This document shows positions 8,560-15,643 of a stretch of DNA of 64,000 nucleotides, in pieces. The stretch covers positions 7,378,001 to 7,442,000 of the forward strand of contig NZ_CP109007.1 of NCBI RefSeq assembly GCF_036226665.1, read 5' to 3'. How positions within the stretch are numbered: the first letter of the stretch is position 1; each line of letters opens with the position of its first letter. Below the pieces are notes generated by a model that worked only from the letters and a program-made list of their open reading frames with translations, had not been told where the DNA came from and did no database searches. Source of the stretch: Streptomyces sp. NBC_00691 (GTDB taxonomy: Bacteria; Actinomycetota; Actinomycetes; Streptomycetales; Streptomycetaceae). The translations under genes and the position numbers were made by a program.

Positions 8560-9853
8560 GTGCCGCGACCCTCGCCTCGTGTGTGGTGTCCTGGTTCCTG
8601 CCCGCGGTGCCGTCACCGTCCGGGGATCCCTCGTGGCGCCGCCGGTACACCCATCCGCTCAGTCCGAACGCGATGAGCGTGATCCCGGCGCAGACCCAGC
8701 CCACGGCCGAGAACCCGTACGCCGTGAACAGGGGGCCGAGCAGGGCCGCCCCGAGGGCCACGCCGAGGTTCGTCGCGAGACTGTAGAGGGCCAGGATGGC
8801 GCCGCGGTGCTGGGGCGAGCACTCGCTCAGCAGGGTGCTGAGCAGCGTGACCACCAGACTCTGCATCGCGCCCCACAGGAAGAGGCAGACGACGAGCAGG
8901 GCCGTCCACCGGGTGACGAGCGGGATGGCCACGAGCGCGGGGACCAGCCCCGCGAGAAGGGCGACCAGCACCTTCTCCTTGCCCAGTTCGTCGGCCCACC
9001 TGCCGGTGAGGAAGCTGGTCGCGAACCCGAGCCCGTAGAGCAGGATCATGAGGCCGGTCATGGAGCTGCCCGAACCGAACCGGTACTGCAGGGCACTGCC
9101 GAGGAACGTGTACATCCCGTAGAAGGCGAACATGTTCAGGAAGGTCGCCAGCACGTACACGGACACCCGCGGCCCGCGGAAGGCCTGGGCGGTCGAGCGC
9201 ACCCAGCCGCCCCGCGACGGCGCCGCGGAGCCGTCCGCGGTGGCCGGGCCGCCCTGGTCTGCGGCGGGCTTGCGGCCACCGACCAGGAGCAGGACGAAGA
9301 CGACGAGGGCGCCGAGGATCGCGAGCAGTCCGAAGGTCCAGCGCCAGCCCGCCCATTCCCCGACGAAGGACCCCAGGGGGACGCCGAGGACCAGGGAGAG
9401 CGACCAGCTCGACACGAGGATGCCCATGGCCCTGGCGCGGTGCCGGTACGGGATCTGGTCACCCACGAAGGCATAGGCCGTGGGGACGAAGGCACCCGTC
9501 GCCAGTCCGGCCAGCACCCTGCCCGTGAAGAACGTCCCCGGCCCCGTGGCGGACGCGCACAGAATCGTGCCCAGGACGAACATCACCATGCCGACCACGA
9601 GGCTGAGCCGGCGCGACACCCTGTCCCCGAGCGGGGCGAAGAGCAGCGCGCCGACGGCCGTACCGATGCCGTAGACGCTGACCGACAGCGCCATCAGGGC
9701 CACCGTTGCGCCGAAGGACTCGGCCATGTTCACAAGCAGCGGTGAGACCACCAGCTCCTCGGAGCCGACGGCGAAGATTCCCGCCATCAGCGCGAGGACG
9801 GTCAGGACGGGAAACCCACCTGGGTGTTCCGCGTCGGTCGATCGGTCCGACAC
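8549..9853 (-). CDS. bacE: MFS exporter, BacE-like
   Basis: A 12-helix major facilitator of about 434 residues in the cytoplasmic membrane. The drug/H+ antiporter pattern is visible: an N-terminal GSEELVVSPLL helix, GDRVSRR in the first cytosolic loop, and a long central loop around residues 190-215. Bacillus BacE is the self-resistance exporter of bacilysin. This gene sits between bacC and bacF homologues, so export of the finished amino acid is the likely job. The start is uncertain. A GTG giving MSDRSTDAEHPGG has AAAGG about 9 bases upstream, and a TTG three codons earlier is also possible. It overlaps the aminotransferase gene start by 11 bases. Confidence 0.85.
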   Translation of the reverse strand: MSDRSTDAEHPGGFPVLTVLALMAGIFAVGSEELVVSPLLVNMAESFGATVALMALSVSVYGIGTAVGALLFAPLGDRVSRRLSLVVGMVMFVLGTILCASATGPGTFFTGRVLAGLATGAFVPTAYAFVGDQIPYRHRARAMGILVSSWSLSLVLGVPLGSFVGEWAGWRWTFGLLAILGALVVFVLLLVGGRKPAADQGGPATADGSAAPSRGGWVRSTAQAFRGPRVSVYVLATFLNMFAFYGMYTFLGSALQYRFGSGSSMTGLMILLYGLGFATSFLTGRWADELGKEKVLVALLAGLVPALVAIPLVTRWTALLVVCLFLWGAMQSLVVTLLSTLLSECSPQHRGAILALYSLATNLGVALGAALLGPLFTAYGFSAVGWVCAGITLIAFGLSGWVYRRRHEGSPDGDGTAGRNQDTTHEARVAAHED

Positions 9854-9892
9854 TCCAGCCAACCTTTCTTTCGTGCATGGGGAAGGAGACGG

Positions 9893-10642
9893 CTAGATGG
9901 CCGTGTAACCGCCGTCTACGGTGAGCGCGCTGCCCGTGATGAAGGACGACTTCTCCGACGCGAGGAAAAGGATCGCGTTGGCGACGTCCTCCGGTGTGCC
10001 GAGGCGCCCGATCGGGTTCAACTTCGCCTTCTCAGCCTTGATATCGGAATCGTGCCCGTTGGACACGTCCGTCATAGGAGTGTCGATGATGCTGGGACAG
10101 ACACAGTTCGCCCTGATGTTGTACTTCGCGTAGTCGACCGCGAGCGACTTCGTCAGCATCATCACCCCTCCCTTGGTCGAGTTGTAGGCGGCGATTCCGG
10201 GCCACGCCACGAGACCGCTCACGGAGCAGACGTTGACGATGGCTCCGCTCGTCGCCGTGATCATTTCGCGGAGCGCGTGCTTGGAGCACAGGAACATGCT
10301 CTTCAGATTGGTGTCGACCAGCCTGTCCCACTCGTTCTCCGACATCTCGTGGAACGGGGTGGTTATCTCGATCCCGGCGTTGTTCACCAGGACGTCGAGC
10401 TGTCCGTAACCGTCGACGGCAGCGGCTATGAGGTTCCTGCAGTCCGCCTCGACGGTCAGGTCCGTCGTCACGAAGACGGCGTCGTGGCCGTCGTTCCTGA
10501 GGGTGGCGACGACCTCGTTCCCGCCCTTCTCGTCGATGTCCGCGACGACGACCTTCGCGCCCTGCCGGGCGAATTCGATCGCGGTCTGCCGGCCGATCCC
10601 CGACGCGGCACCGGTGACGATGACCACCTTGTTCTCGAACAT
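9893..10642 (-). CDS. bacC: BacC-like dihydroanticapsin 7-dehydrogenase (SDR)
   Basis: A 249-residue classical short-chain dehydrogenase. Cofactor loop TGAASGIG is at 10-17, an acidic NAD-type DID follows strand 2, and the catalytic set is Asn112, Ser140, Tyr153 and Lys157 (AAYNSTKGG). Blocks recalled from Bacillus BacC are shared almost word for word: NNAGIEI, SKHALREM, CSVSGLVAWPGIAAYN, NCVCPSIIDTP and DGGYTA. BacC oxidises the ring hydroxyl of dihydroanticapsin to the ketone of anticapsin, the last step of warhead formation. The ATG at MFENKVVIVTG has AAGGAG 7 bases upstream, and a start 8 codons earlier is less likely. It follows the bacG-like gene by 14 bases. Confidence 0.93.
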   Translation of the reverse strand: MFENKVVIVTGAASGIGRQTAIEFARQGAKVVVADIDEKGGNEVVATLRNDGHDAVFVTTDLTVEADCRNLIAAAVDGYGQLDVLVNNAGIEITTPFHEMSENEWDRLVDTNLKSMFLCSKHALREMITATSGAIVNVCSVSGLVAWPGIAAYNSTKGGVMMLTKSLAVDYAKYNIRANCVCPSIIDTPMTDVSNGHDSDIKAEKAKLNPIGRLGTPEDVANAILFLASEKSSFITGSALTVDGGYTAI

Positions 10643-10656
10643 GAGCGGGACTCCTT

Positions 10657-11439
10657 TCACACGCATGTCATATGGCCGCCGTCGACCGAGATCTGCTGAC
10701 CGGTGACATAGGACGATTCCTCGGACGCGAGGAAGCCGATGAGGGCGGCGACCTCGTCGGCCTCGCCCGGCCTGCCCATCGGGATCGCCCGTCGCAGGCG
10801 CTCCTCCGCTTCCTGTCGCGTGATGGCGCCGGTCCGGGACATATGGGCGACGGCGTTGTCGTAGCGCTGGGTACGGATGACCCCGGGATGCACACAGTTC
10901 ACGGTCACGTTGTGCGGGGCGTACTGGTTCGCCAGGTATTTGACGGCGTTCGAGACCGCGGCGTTGACCAGGCCGGAGAGAAACATGCCGGCCGAGGGTT
11001 CCCTGCCGATGTTGCCGACGATGTTGACGATCCGGCCGAATTCATTGCGGACCATCACGGGAGCGACGGACTTGATCAGGTCCAGATACGGGACGAGTTT
11101 CTGGTCCATCGCGGCACGCACGTCGTCGACCATGATGTCGTCGAATCGTCCGGGCGGCGGTCCGGGGGCGTTGTTGACCAGGACGTCGATCCGGCCGAAA
11201 CGGCGCTCGACGTCGCCCACCAATTCCTCGCGGAAGGACCGTGAGGTGATGTCACCCGGAAGGACGTACGCGGTCTGCCGGCCGTCACCCGTTCCCGCGT
11301 CCGCCTCCGCGGCGACCTTCTCCAGGTCGTCGGAACTCCGCGCGCACAGGACGGTCGTGTGCCCCTTGGCGCTCAGGTGGAGTGCGGTCGCTCTCCCGAT
11401 GCCGCGCCCGGCGCCCAGGACGATCGCTACCCGCGTCAC
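10657..11439 (-). CDS. bacG: BacG-like NAD(P)H-dependent H2HPP reductase (atypical SDR)
   Basis: A 260-residue SDR-fold protein (Bacillus BacG is about 259). Glycine-rich loop GAGRGIG is at 9-15. The usual Ser-Tyr-Lys set is missing: where YxxxK belongs the protein has FLSGLVNAA, as in BacG itself. The blocks RNEFGRIVNIVGN, APHNVTVNC and TGQQISVDGG match BacG. In the bacilysin pathway this enzyme adds hydride to the conjugated dienone of H2HPP to give the tetrahydro keto acid. The GTG start overlaps the bacB-like stop by 4 bases, which decides the start over a longer open frame upstream. Confidence 0.92.
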   Translation of the reverse strand: MTRVAIVLGAGRGIGRATALHLSAKGHTTVLCARSSDDLEKVAAEADAGTGDGRQTAYVLPGDITSRSFREELVGDVERRFGRIDVLVNNAPGPPPGRFDDIMVDDVRAAMDQKLVPYLDLIKSVAPVMVRNEFGRIVNIVGNIGREPSAGMFLSGLVNAAVSNAVKYLANQYAPHNVTVNCVHPGVIRTQRYDNAVAHMSRTGAITRQEAEERLRRAIPMGRPGEADEVAALIGFLASEESSYVTGQQISVDGGHMTCV

Positions 11440-12140
11440 CGGCTCTCCTGCTCGGCTTCCTGCTGGGGAACCCGGTGGTAGCGCGGCGGGATGAAGATGT
11501 TCAGGGAGCGGGCCAGAGCCTCGTTCGGGTTGGCGGCCCCGTGCCCCTCCTGGCTTCCGCAGAAGTAGGTGGCGCCGAACCGCAGCTCGTGGCGCGCCCC
11601 CTCGACCGTCATCTCGTACCGGCCGTCGAGGCACGTCCCGATCTGCTCGTGGGAGTGCTTGTGGTACGGCATCTCGCCGCCGCCTGGAATGTCGGCGATC
11701 ATCAGCTCGATCCAGTCGGCCAGGAAGAACGTGACGTCCATCTTGACGAACTTGCGCGATTCGAGCGGTTCGAGGAAATAGCCGCTGGGCGCGGAGTAGG
11801 TCTCGCCCGCCTCGCAGCGCCTGATCTCCAGGAGAATGGTTTCGGTGGAGCTCGTGTTCACGGCCGAGAGCTCGACGCCGGGCGGCGCGACGTACACGTC
11901 GTGCTCGGGCTTCATCAGCTGGGTGACGTCTCCGACCGTCGCGGAGATCTCGCCCCGGATGACCATCCCGACGTGTGCTTCCTGCCGGGATTCGGCGCCG
12001 CGCACGGTGGCTCCGGGGGCGATGTAGAGGAGTCGTACCTCCGTGTTCTCGCGTCGGTAGGATTCGACCCGGATCCCGTCGTCGTGCTGAGTGACGCCAG
12101 GAGCGGGGAAGTAGGGGTGCTCATGCACTTCCGCGGTCAT
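11436..12140 (-). CDS. bacB: BacB-like bicupin isomerase
   Basis: A 234-residue protein of two cupin domains (Bacillus BacB is about 236) that shifts the double bond of dihydro-4-hydroxyphenylpyruvate. The C-terminal cupin keeps the metal ligands His160, His162, Gln166 (HKHSHEQIG) and His200 (SQEGHG). The N-terminal cupin does not: the aligned positions read Glu50, Arg52 and His56 (AESRQEAHVG) and Glu90. One metal site therefore seems lost relative to BacB. The gene overlaps bacA by 20 bases, with GGAGGAAGG ahead of its ATG, and its stop overlaps the bacG start. Cytoplasmic. Confidence 0.9.
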   Translation of the reverse strand: MTAEVHEHPYFPAPGVTQHDDGIRVESYRRENTEVRLLYIAPGATVRGAESRQEAHVGMVIRGEISATVGDVTQLMKPEHDVYVAPPGVELSAVNTSSTETILLEIRRCEAGETYSAPSGYFLEPLESRKFVKMDVTFFLADWIELMIADIPGGGEMPYHKHSHEQIGTCLDGRYEMTVEGARHELRFGATYFCGSQEGHGAANPNEALARSLNIFIPPRYHRVPQQEAEQESR

Positions 12141-12753
12141 TGAGATCCTTCCTCCGTGAGAAGACCGTCCAGGTCATGGGGATTCGTGAAAACCTGTAGA
12201 CGAACTTGAGGTTGTATTCCTCGACCGCCTGCTCGTTCGTGAGAGCGATGTTGTAGCGGCCGCTGGCGACATGATCTGCCGCCTGGCTCGTGGAGCTGAC
12301 GGTGGCCAGCTTCACGGGATGGTCGAAGTGGTGTTGCAGCATGGGAATGGGGGCCGGGTGGGTGGCCACGGTCTCGGTGCTGAGCAGTTCCTCGTGGAAG
12401 GGGAAGTCGGCTCGTGCGGCGAGGCCGTATTCGGGCGTACTTCCGTAGAAGACGCTTATCGGCTCCAGTTCCGGATGCATGTAGAAGGCGTTGATGTGGG
12501 AATAGGCGTGCGGGACCAGGGCGAGTTCGATCTGCGCGTCGACGAGGGCGTCCATGCACTGCTCGAAGGTGTCCTTCAGGACGATCCGGCAGGATTCGGG
12601 GTCGCCGACGCTGTGCAGCATCAGCCGGGCGATGTGCTCGCTGCTGGTCCCCTTCGGTCCCAATGTCCCGATCGCGACGCGTTGTGTGGCGTCGGCGGGA
12701 ATGAGCGCCATGAGTGCCTGTTTTTCACTGTCAGGAATTCGGACTGTCTCCAT
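12121..12753 (-). CDS. bacA: BacA-like prephenate decarboxylase
   Basis: A 210-residue protein with the prephenate-dehydratase fold that in the bacilysin pathway decarboxylates prephenate without aromatising it. Key blocks shared with BacA are IGTLGPKGTSSEH near residue 29, LVPHAYSHINAFYMHPE near 80, SSTSQAAD and ALTNEQA. It lacks the ACT regulatory domain of PheA enzymes and is of BacA length. This is the first gene of the operon. Its ATG follows GAGGAGG by 7 bases. A leader of about 160 bases upstream contains a GntR-type inverted repeat. The combination with bacB, bacG, bacC and bacF homologues makes the assignment firm. Confidence 0.92.
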   Translation of the reverse strand: METVRIPDSEKQALMALIPADATQRVAIGTLGPKGTSSEHIARLMLHSVGDPESCRIVLKDTFEQCMDALVDAQIELALVPHAYSHINAFYMHPELEPISVFYGSTPEYGLAARADFPFHEELLSTETVATHPAPIPMLQHHFDHPVKLATVSSTSQAADHVASGRYNIALTNEQAVEEYNLKFVYRFSRIPMTWTVFSRRKDLNDRGSA

Positions 12754-12835
12754 GTCTCGACCTCCTCTGTGGCGTCCATTCGCGGGCTTCTTCTTGCGGC
12801 GGCGCAGGTCTCGGTGCGCTGCCGGACACAGGATG

Positions 12836-12851
12836 ATTGGTCTGCACCAAT
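12836..12851. promoter_or_regulatory. GntR-type (dre-like) inverted repeat in the bacA leader
   Basis: ATTGGTCTGCACCAAT is a dyad with 6-bp arms and a 4-bp centre. It matches 12 of 16 positions of the DasR operator consensus ACTGGTCTAGACCACT and the general GntR/HutC pattern GTnTnnAC. It lies 83 bases upstream of the bacA start, downstream of the candidate promoter, where a bound repressor would block elongation. No regulator gene lies in the operon, so control by a regulator encoded elsewhere is inferred. Confidence 0.5.
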
Positions 12852-12918
12852 GCTGGTATTCGATGGGTGGCGGTACCGGCGGTGATGCGTCCTGTGCTGG
12901 CGATCTTGATCGGTAGTG

Positions 12919-12948
12919 ACCCTAGGACTCCCTGGTCGGGGCAATCAA
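12919..12948 (-). promoter_or_regulatory. candidate promoter of the bac-terpene operon
   Basis: Read on the minus strand: -35 TTGATT (12943-12948), 18-base spacer, -10 TAGGGT (12919-12924). TAGGGT is a common Streptomyces vegetative -10. Transcription would start near 12912 and give a leader of about 160 bases. Confidence 0.4.
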
Positions 12949-13355
12949 GCGTGACCTTGAATTGCCGTCAAGTCGCGGCTGATTTCCATCGGGGCGGGGG
13001 ATTTGTTTCCCCCTTGTTTCGGCCGAATTAAATGAGCCAGATGGCGCGATGATGACGGTCCATTTGCTGCGGATGGTGTCGGCTTGGGCCCGTGTCCCGG
13101 CCCCGGCGCCTTACCGGCGGAGGTGTACGGAGAGTTCCGGCGGTCCGGCAGGGAGGAGCTCCGCACGTCCGCCGGAACCCCTTCCCGGGGCTTCCGCCGC
13201 CTCATGGTTGGCGGGATCATGACCGTCCACGGGGGGCCGGAACGAGCCATGTCGACGGGGGCGCGGCCAGGCACCCACCTCGTGACCTGCCGGATTCGCC
13301 CCGCGACGGCGTATCGGGACGTGCTGATCCGCACCGCTGGGCCAGACTGTCACCC

Positions 13356-14804
13356 ATGACACGAACGGTGGAGAGCGAGCAGGGACACGAGTACGACGTG
13401 GTGGTCCTGGGGGCGGGCCCGGTGGGGGAGAACGTCGTCGACCGGGTGCGGGCCGCCGGCCTCAGCGCCGCGATCGTCGAGAGCGAGCTGATCGGCGGTG
13501 AGTGCTCCTACTGGGCCTGCATGCCCAGCAAGGCCCTCCTGCGCCCCGTGATCGCCCGGTCGGACGCCCGGAAGGTGGCGGGTCTGCGCGAGTCCGTCCG
13601 GGGGCCGCTCGACGTCCGGGAGGTCCTCGCCCACCGCGACGAGATCGTCGGCGACTGGACGGACGACGGCCAGGTGGACTGGCTCGACTCGATCGGCGTA
13701 CGGATCTTCCGGGGCCACGGGCGCCTGCTCGGGCCGCGCCGGGTCGAGGTCGCGGGCCCCGAGGGCGAACGCCACGTCCTCACGGCCCGCCACGCCGTCG
13801 CCGTCTGCACCGGCAGCCGCGCCGTCCTCCCGGACCTGCCCGGCCTCTCCGGGGCGCGGCCCTGGACCAGCCGCGAGGCGACCAGCTCCGACCGGGTCCC
13901 GGGGCGGCTGATCGTGGTCGGCGGAGGAGTCGTGGGCGTCGAGATGGCGACCGCCTGGCACGCCTTCGGGGCGCGGGTGACGATGCTCGTGCGGGGCGGG
14001 GGACTGCTGCCCCGGATGGAACCCTTCGTCGGCGAGCACGTGGCCGCGGCCCTCACCGCCCGCGGCGCGGACATCCGTACCGGCGTCTCGGTCACCGCGG
14101 TCGTCCGCGACGGGGGTACGGGACCGGTCACCGTGGTCCTGGAGGGCGGCGACCACGTCGAGGGCGACCAGGTGCTCTTCGCGACCGGCCGGGCCCCGCG
14201 CACCGAGGACATCGGCCTGGAGAGCGTCGGCCTGAAGCCGGGCTCGTGGCTGGACGTCGACGACAGCCTCCGGGTCACCGGCACCGACTGGCTGTACGCG
14301 GTCGGTGACGTCAACCACCGAGCGCTCCTGACCCACCAGGGCAAGTACCAGGCCCGGATCGCCGGCGCCGCGATCGCGGCCCGTGCTCAGGACGCCGGCG
14401 TCGTGGACGGGTCGAGCTGGGGCCCGCACGCGGCCACCGCCGATCACGCCGCCGTCCCGCAGGTGGTGTTCAGCGACCCCGAGGCGGCCGCCGTCGGGCT
14501 GTCGCTCGCCGAGGCGGAGCGGGCCGGCCACCGGGTCCGGGCCGTGGACCTCGACATGAGCCATGTCGCCGGGGCCGGGCTCTACGCCCAGGGCTACCGG
14601 GGGCACGCCCGGATGGTCGTCGACCTCGACCGCGAGGTGGTCCTCGGCGCGTCCTTCGTCGGACCGGGCATCGGCGAGCTCGTCCACTCGGCGACGGTCG
14701 CGGTGGTCGGCGAGGTCCCGATCTCGCGCCTCTGGCACGCCGTACCGTCGTACCCGACGCTGAGCGAGGCGTGGCTGCGCCTCCTGGAGGCCTACCGGGG
14801 CTGA
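13356..14804 (+). CDS. FAD-dependent pyridine nucleotide-disulfide oxidoreductase-like protein
   Basis: A 482-residue two-Rossmann flavoprotein. The FAD loop is VVLGAGPVGENV and the NAD(P) loop is VVGGGVVGVEMA. The redox pair CSYWAC lies in GECSYWACMPSK, and FATGRAP and YAVGDVN mark the second nucleotide-binding part. The C-terminal dimer domain ends with SYPTLSEAW. In lipoamide dehydrogenase, glutathione reductase and MerA this region carries the catalytic His of HPTxxE, which is absent here, so the classical disulfide reductase cycle may not operate. Substrate unknown. The start MTRTVESEQ was chosen as the ATG closest to the family N-terminus. Confidence 0.88.
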   Translation: MTRTVESEQGHEYDVVVLGAGPVGENVVDRVRAAGLSAAIVESELIGGECSYWACMPSKALLRPVIARSDARKVAGLRESVRGPLDVREVLAHRDEIVGDWTDDGQVDWLDSIGVRIFRGHGRLLGPRRVEVAGPEGERHVLTARHAVAVCTGSRAVLPDLPGLSGARPWTSREATSSDRVPGRLIVVGGGVVGVEMATAWHAFGARVTMLVRGGGLLPRMEPFVGEHVAAALTARGADIRTGVSVTAVVRDGGTGPVTVVLEGGDHVEGDQVLFATGRAPRTEDIGLESVGLKPGSWLDVDDSLRVTGTDWLYAVGDVNHRALLTHQGKYQARIAGAAIAARAQDAGVVDGSSWGPHAATADHAAVPQVVFSDPEAAAVGLSLAEAERAGHRVRAVDLDMSHVAGAGLYAQGYRGHARMVVDLDREVVLGASFVGPGIGELVHSATVAVVGEVPISRLWHAVPSYPTLSEAWLRLLEAYRG

Positions 14805-14811
14805 CGGTTCG

Positions 14812-15462
14812 TCATGTGGCGTCACCGTCCGGGACGGTGGCGGGCCCGGAGCCGTACGGGGTGATCAACGCCCGCACCGCCGACCGCGCCACCTCCAGGG
14901 CGGGCCGCGGATCGCGGCCCGACGCCTGGCCCAGGACGACCCGGGTGCTCAACCCGTCCAGCAGGGCCAGGAGTTCGGAGGCGCGCGCCCCGGCGTCGAG
15001 CGGGGCGAAGCGCCGCCGCGCGACGCCCGCCGAGAGCAGCGCCTCCAGGTCCTCGTGCCACCCCCGGTCCAGCTCCTCCTGGGCCTCGCCGAGCGCGCTG
15101 TTGCCGGGGGTCCGGGCCCACAGCTCGATCCACAGGGTCCAGCGCGGATCGCGCGGCCCCCGCGGGAGATAGAGCAGCAGGAACCGGTCGAGCTTGCGCT
15201 CGGCCGTGATCCGCCGGGCCAGCAGCGCGCGGCGCTCCTCGGCGAGCGCGGCCTCGCTCCACCGGAGGGCGGCGAGCAGCAGCAGATCCTTGCTGCCGAA
15301 GTAGTACAGGATGTGGCCGCCGCTCGTGCCGAGCCGCTCCGCGAGCGCCGACATCGTGAGCGAGGAGAGGCCGTCCTCGGCGATCGCCGTCATGGCCTCC
15401 TCCAGCATCCGTTCCTGGGTGACGTGCCCGTCCCGCCGTCGTGCCGACCCTGCCACCGCCAC
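14812..15462 (-). CDS. TetR-family regulator of the adjacent permease
   Basis: A 216-residue repressor with an N-terminal helix-turn-helix (LTMSALAERLGTSGGHILYY, followed by FGSKDLLL) and a C-terminal ligand domain. The GTG start with GGAG 8 bases ahead gives MAVAGSARRRDG, and the open frame further upstream is not family-like. It is divergent from the NCS1 permease gene. A perfect dyad with CTTGAATG/CATTCAAG arms lies in the shared promoter region and is the probable operator. The likely ligand is the base or hydantoin-like compound taken up by the permease. It runs convergent with the flavin oxidoreductase gene with a 7-base gap. Confidence 0.9.
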   Translation of the reverse strand: MAVAGSARRRDGHVTQERMLEEAMTAIAEDGLSSLTMSALAERLGTSGGHILYYFGSKDLLLLAALRWSEAALAEERRALLARRITAERKLDRFLLLYLPRGPRDPRWTLWIELWARTPGNSALGEAQEELDRGWHEDLEALLSAGVARRRFAPLDAGARASELLALLDGLSTRVVLGQASGRDPRPALEVARSAVRALITPYGSGPATVPDGDAT

Positions 15463-15528
15463 TGTCCCCGCTCCGCCGATCCACCGATGTCCTTGCCGGA
15501 TCGACCTTAATCGCAACCTCCGAAGGTC

Positions 15529-15592
15529 TTGACGTGGCCGGAACCCATCGCACATCTTGAATGCCATTCAAGAACTTAGAACGTCATTCAAG
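15529..15592. promoter_or_regulatory. TetR operator region upstream of the permease
   Basis: A perfect 17-bp dyad CTTGAATGcCATTCAAG occupies 15556-15572. A second half-site CATTCAAG (15585-15592) follows 12 bases later, forming an imperfect second copy with CTTAGAAC. TTGACG at 15529-15534 could be a -35 for the permease gene, with the dyad over the -10/start region. This fits repression by the divergent TetR protein, which is inferred from position. Confidence 0.6.
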
Positions 15593-15643
15593 GCAGCGTT
15601 CACGCCGGGGCCCTCGGCGGCGCTCAGGATCAGGAGGTGCGGT

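Larger units (their letters stand above)
12754..13355. other. 602-base intergenic region between bacA and the flavin oxidoreductase
   Basis: Divergent promoter region with no convincing gene. It contains the bacA leader with an inverted repeat (12836-12851), a candidate bacA promoter, a dyad CTTGA..TCAAG near 12955-12971 and an unusually AT-rich stretch around 13000-13040. Short open frames here on both strands lack ribosome sites and codon bias. The oxidoreductase ATG has no Shine-Dalgarno within 12 bases and may be leaderless. Confidence 0.6.

Noticed and set aside
12945..13334. Small genes on either strand in the bacA/oxidoreductase gap
   Set aside because: The frames lack start-site ribosome signals and codon bias, and their products have no recognisable features.
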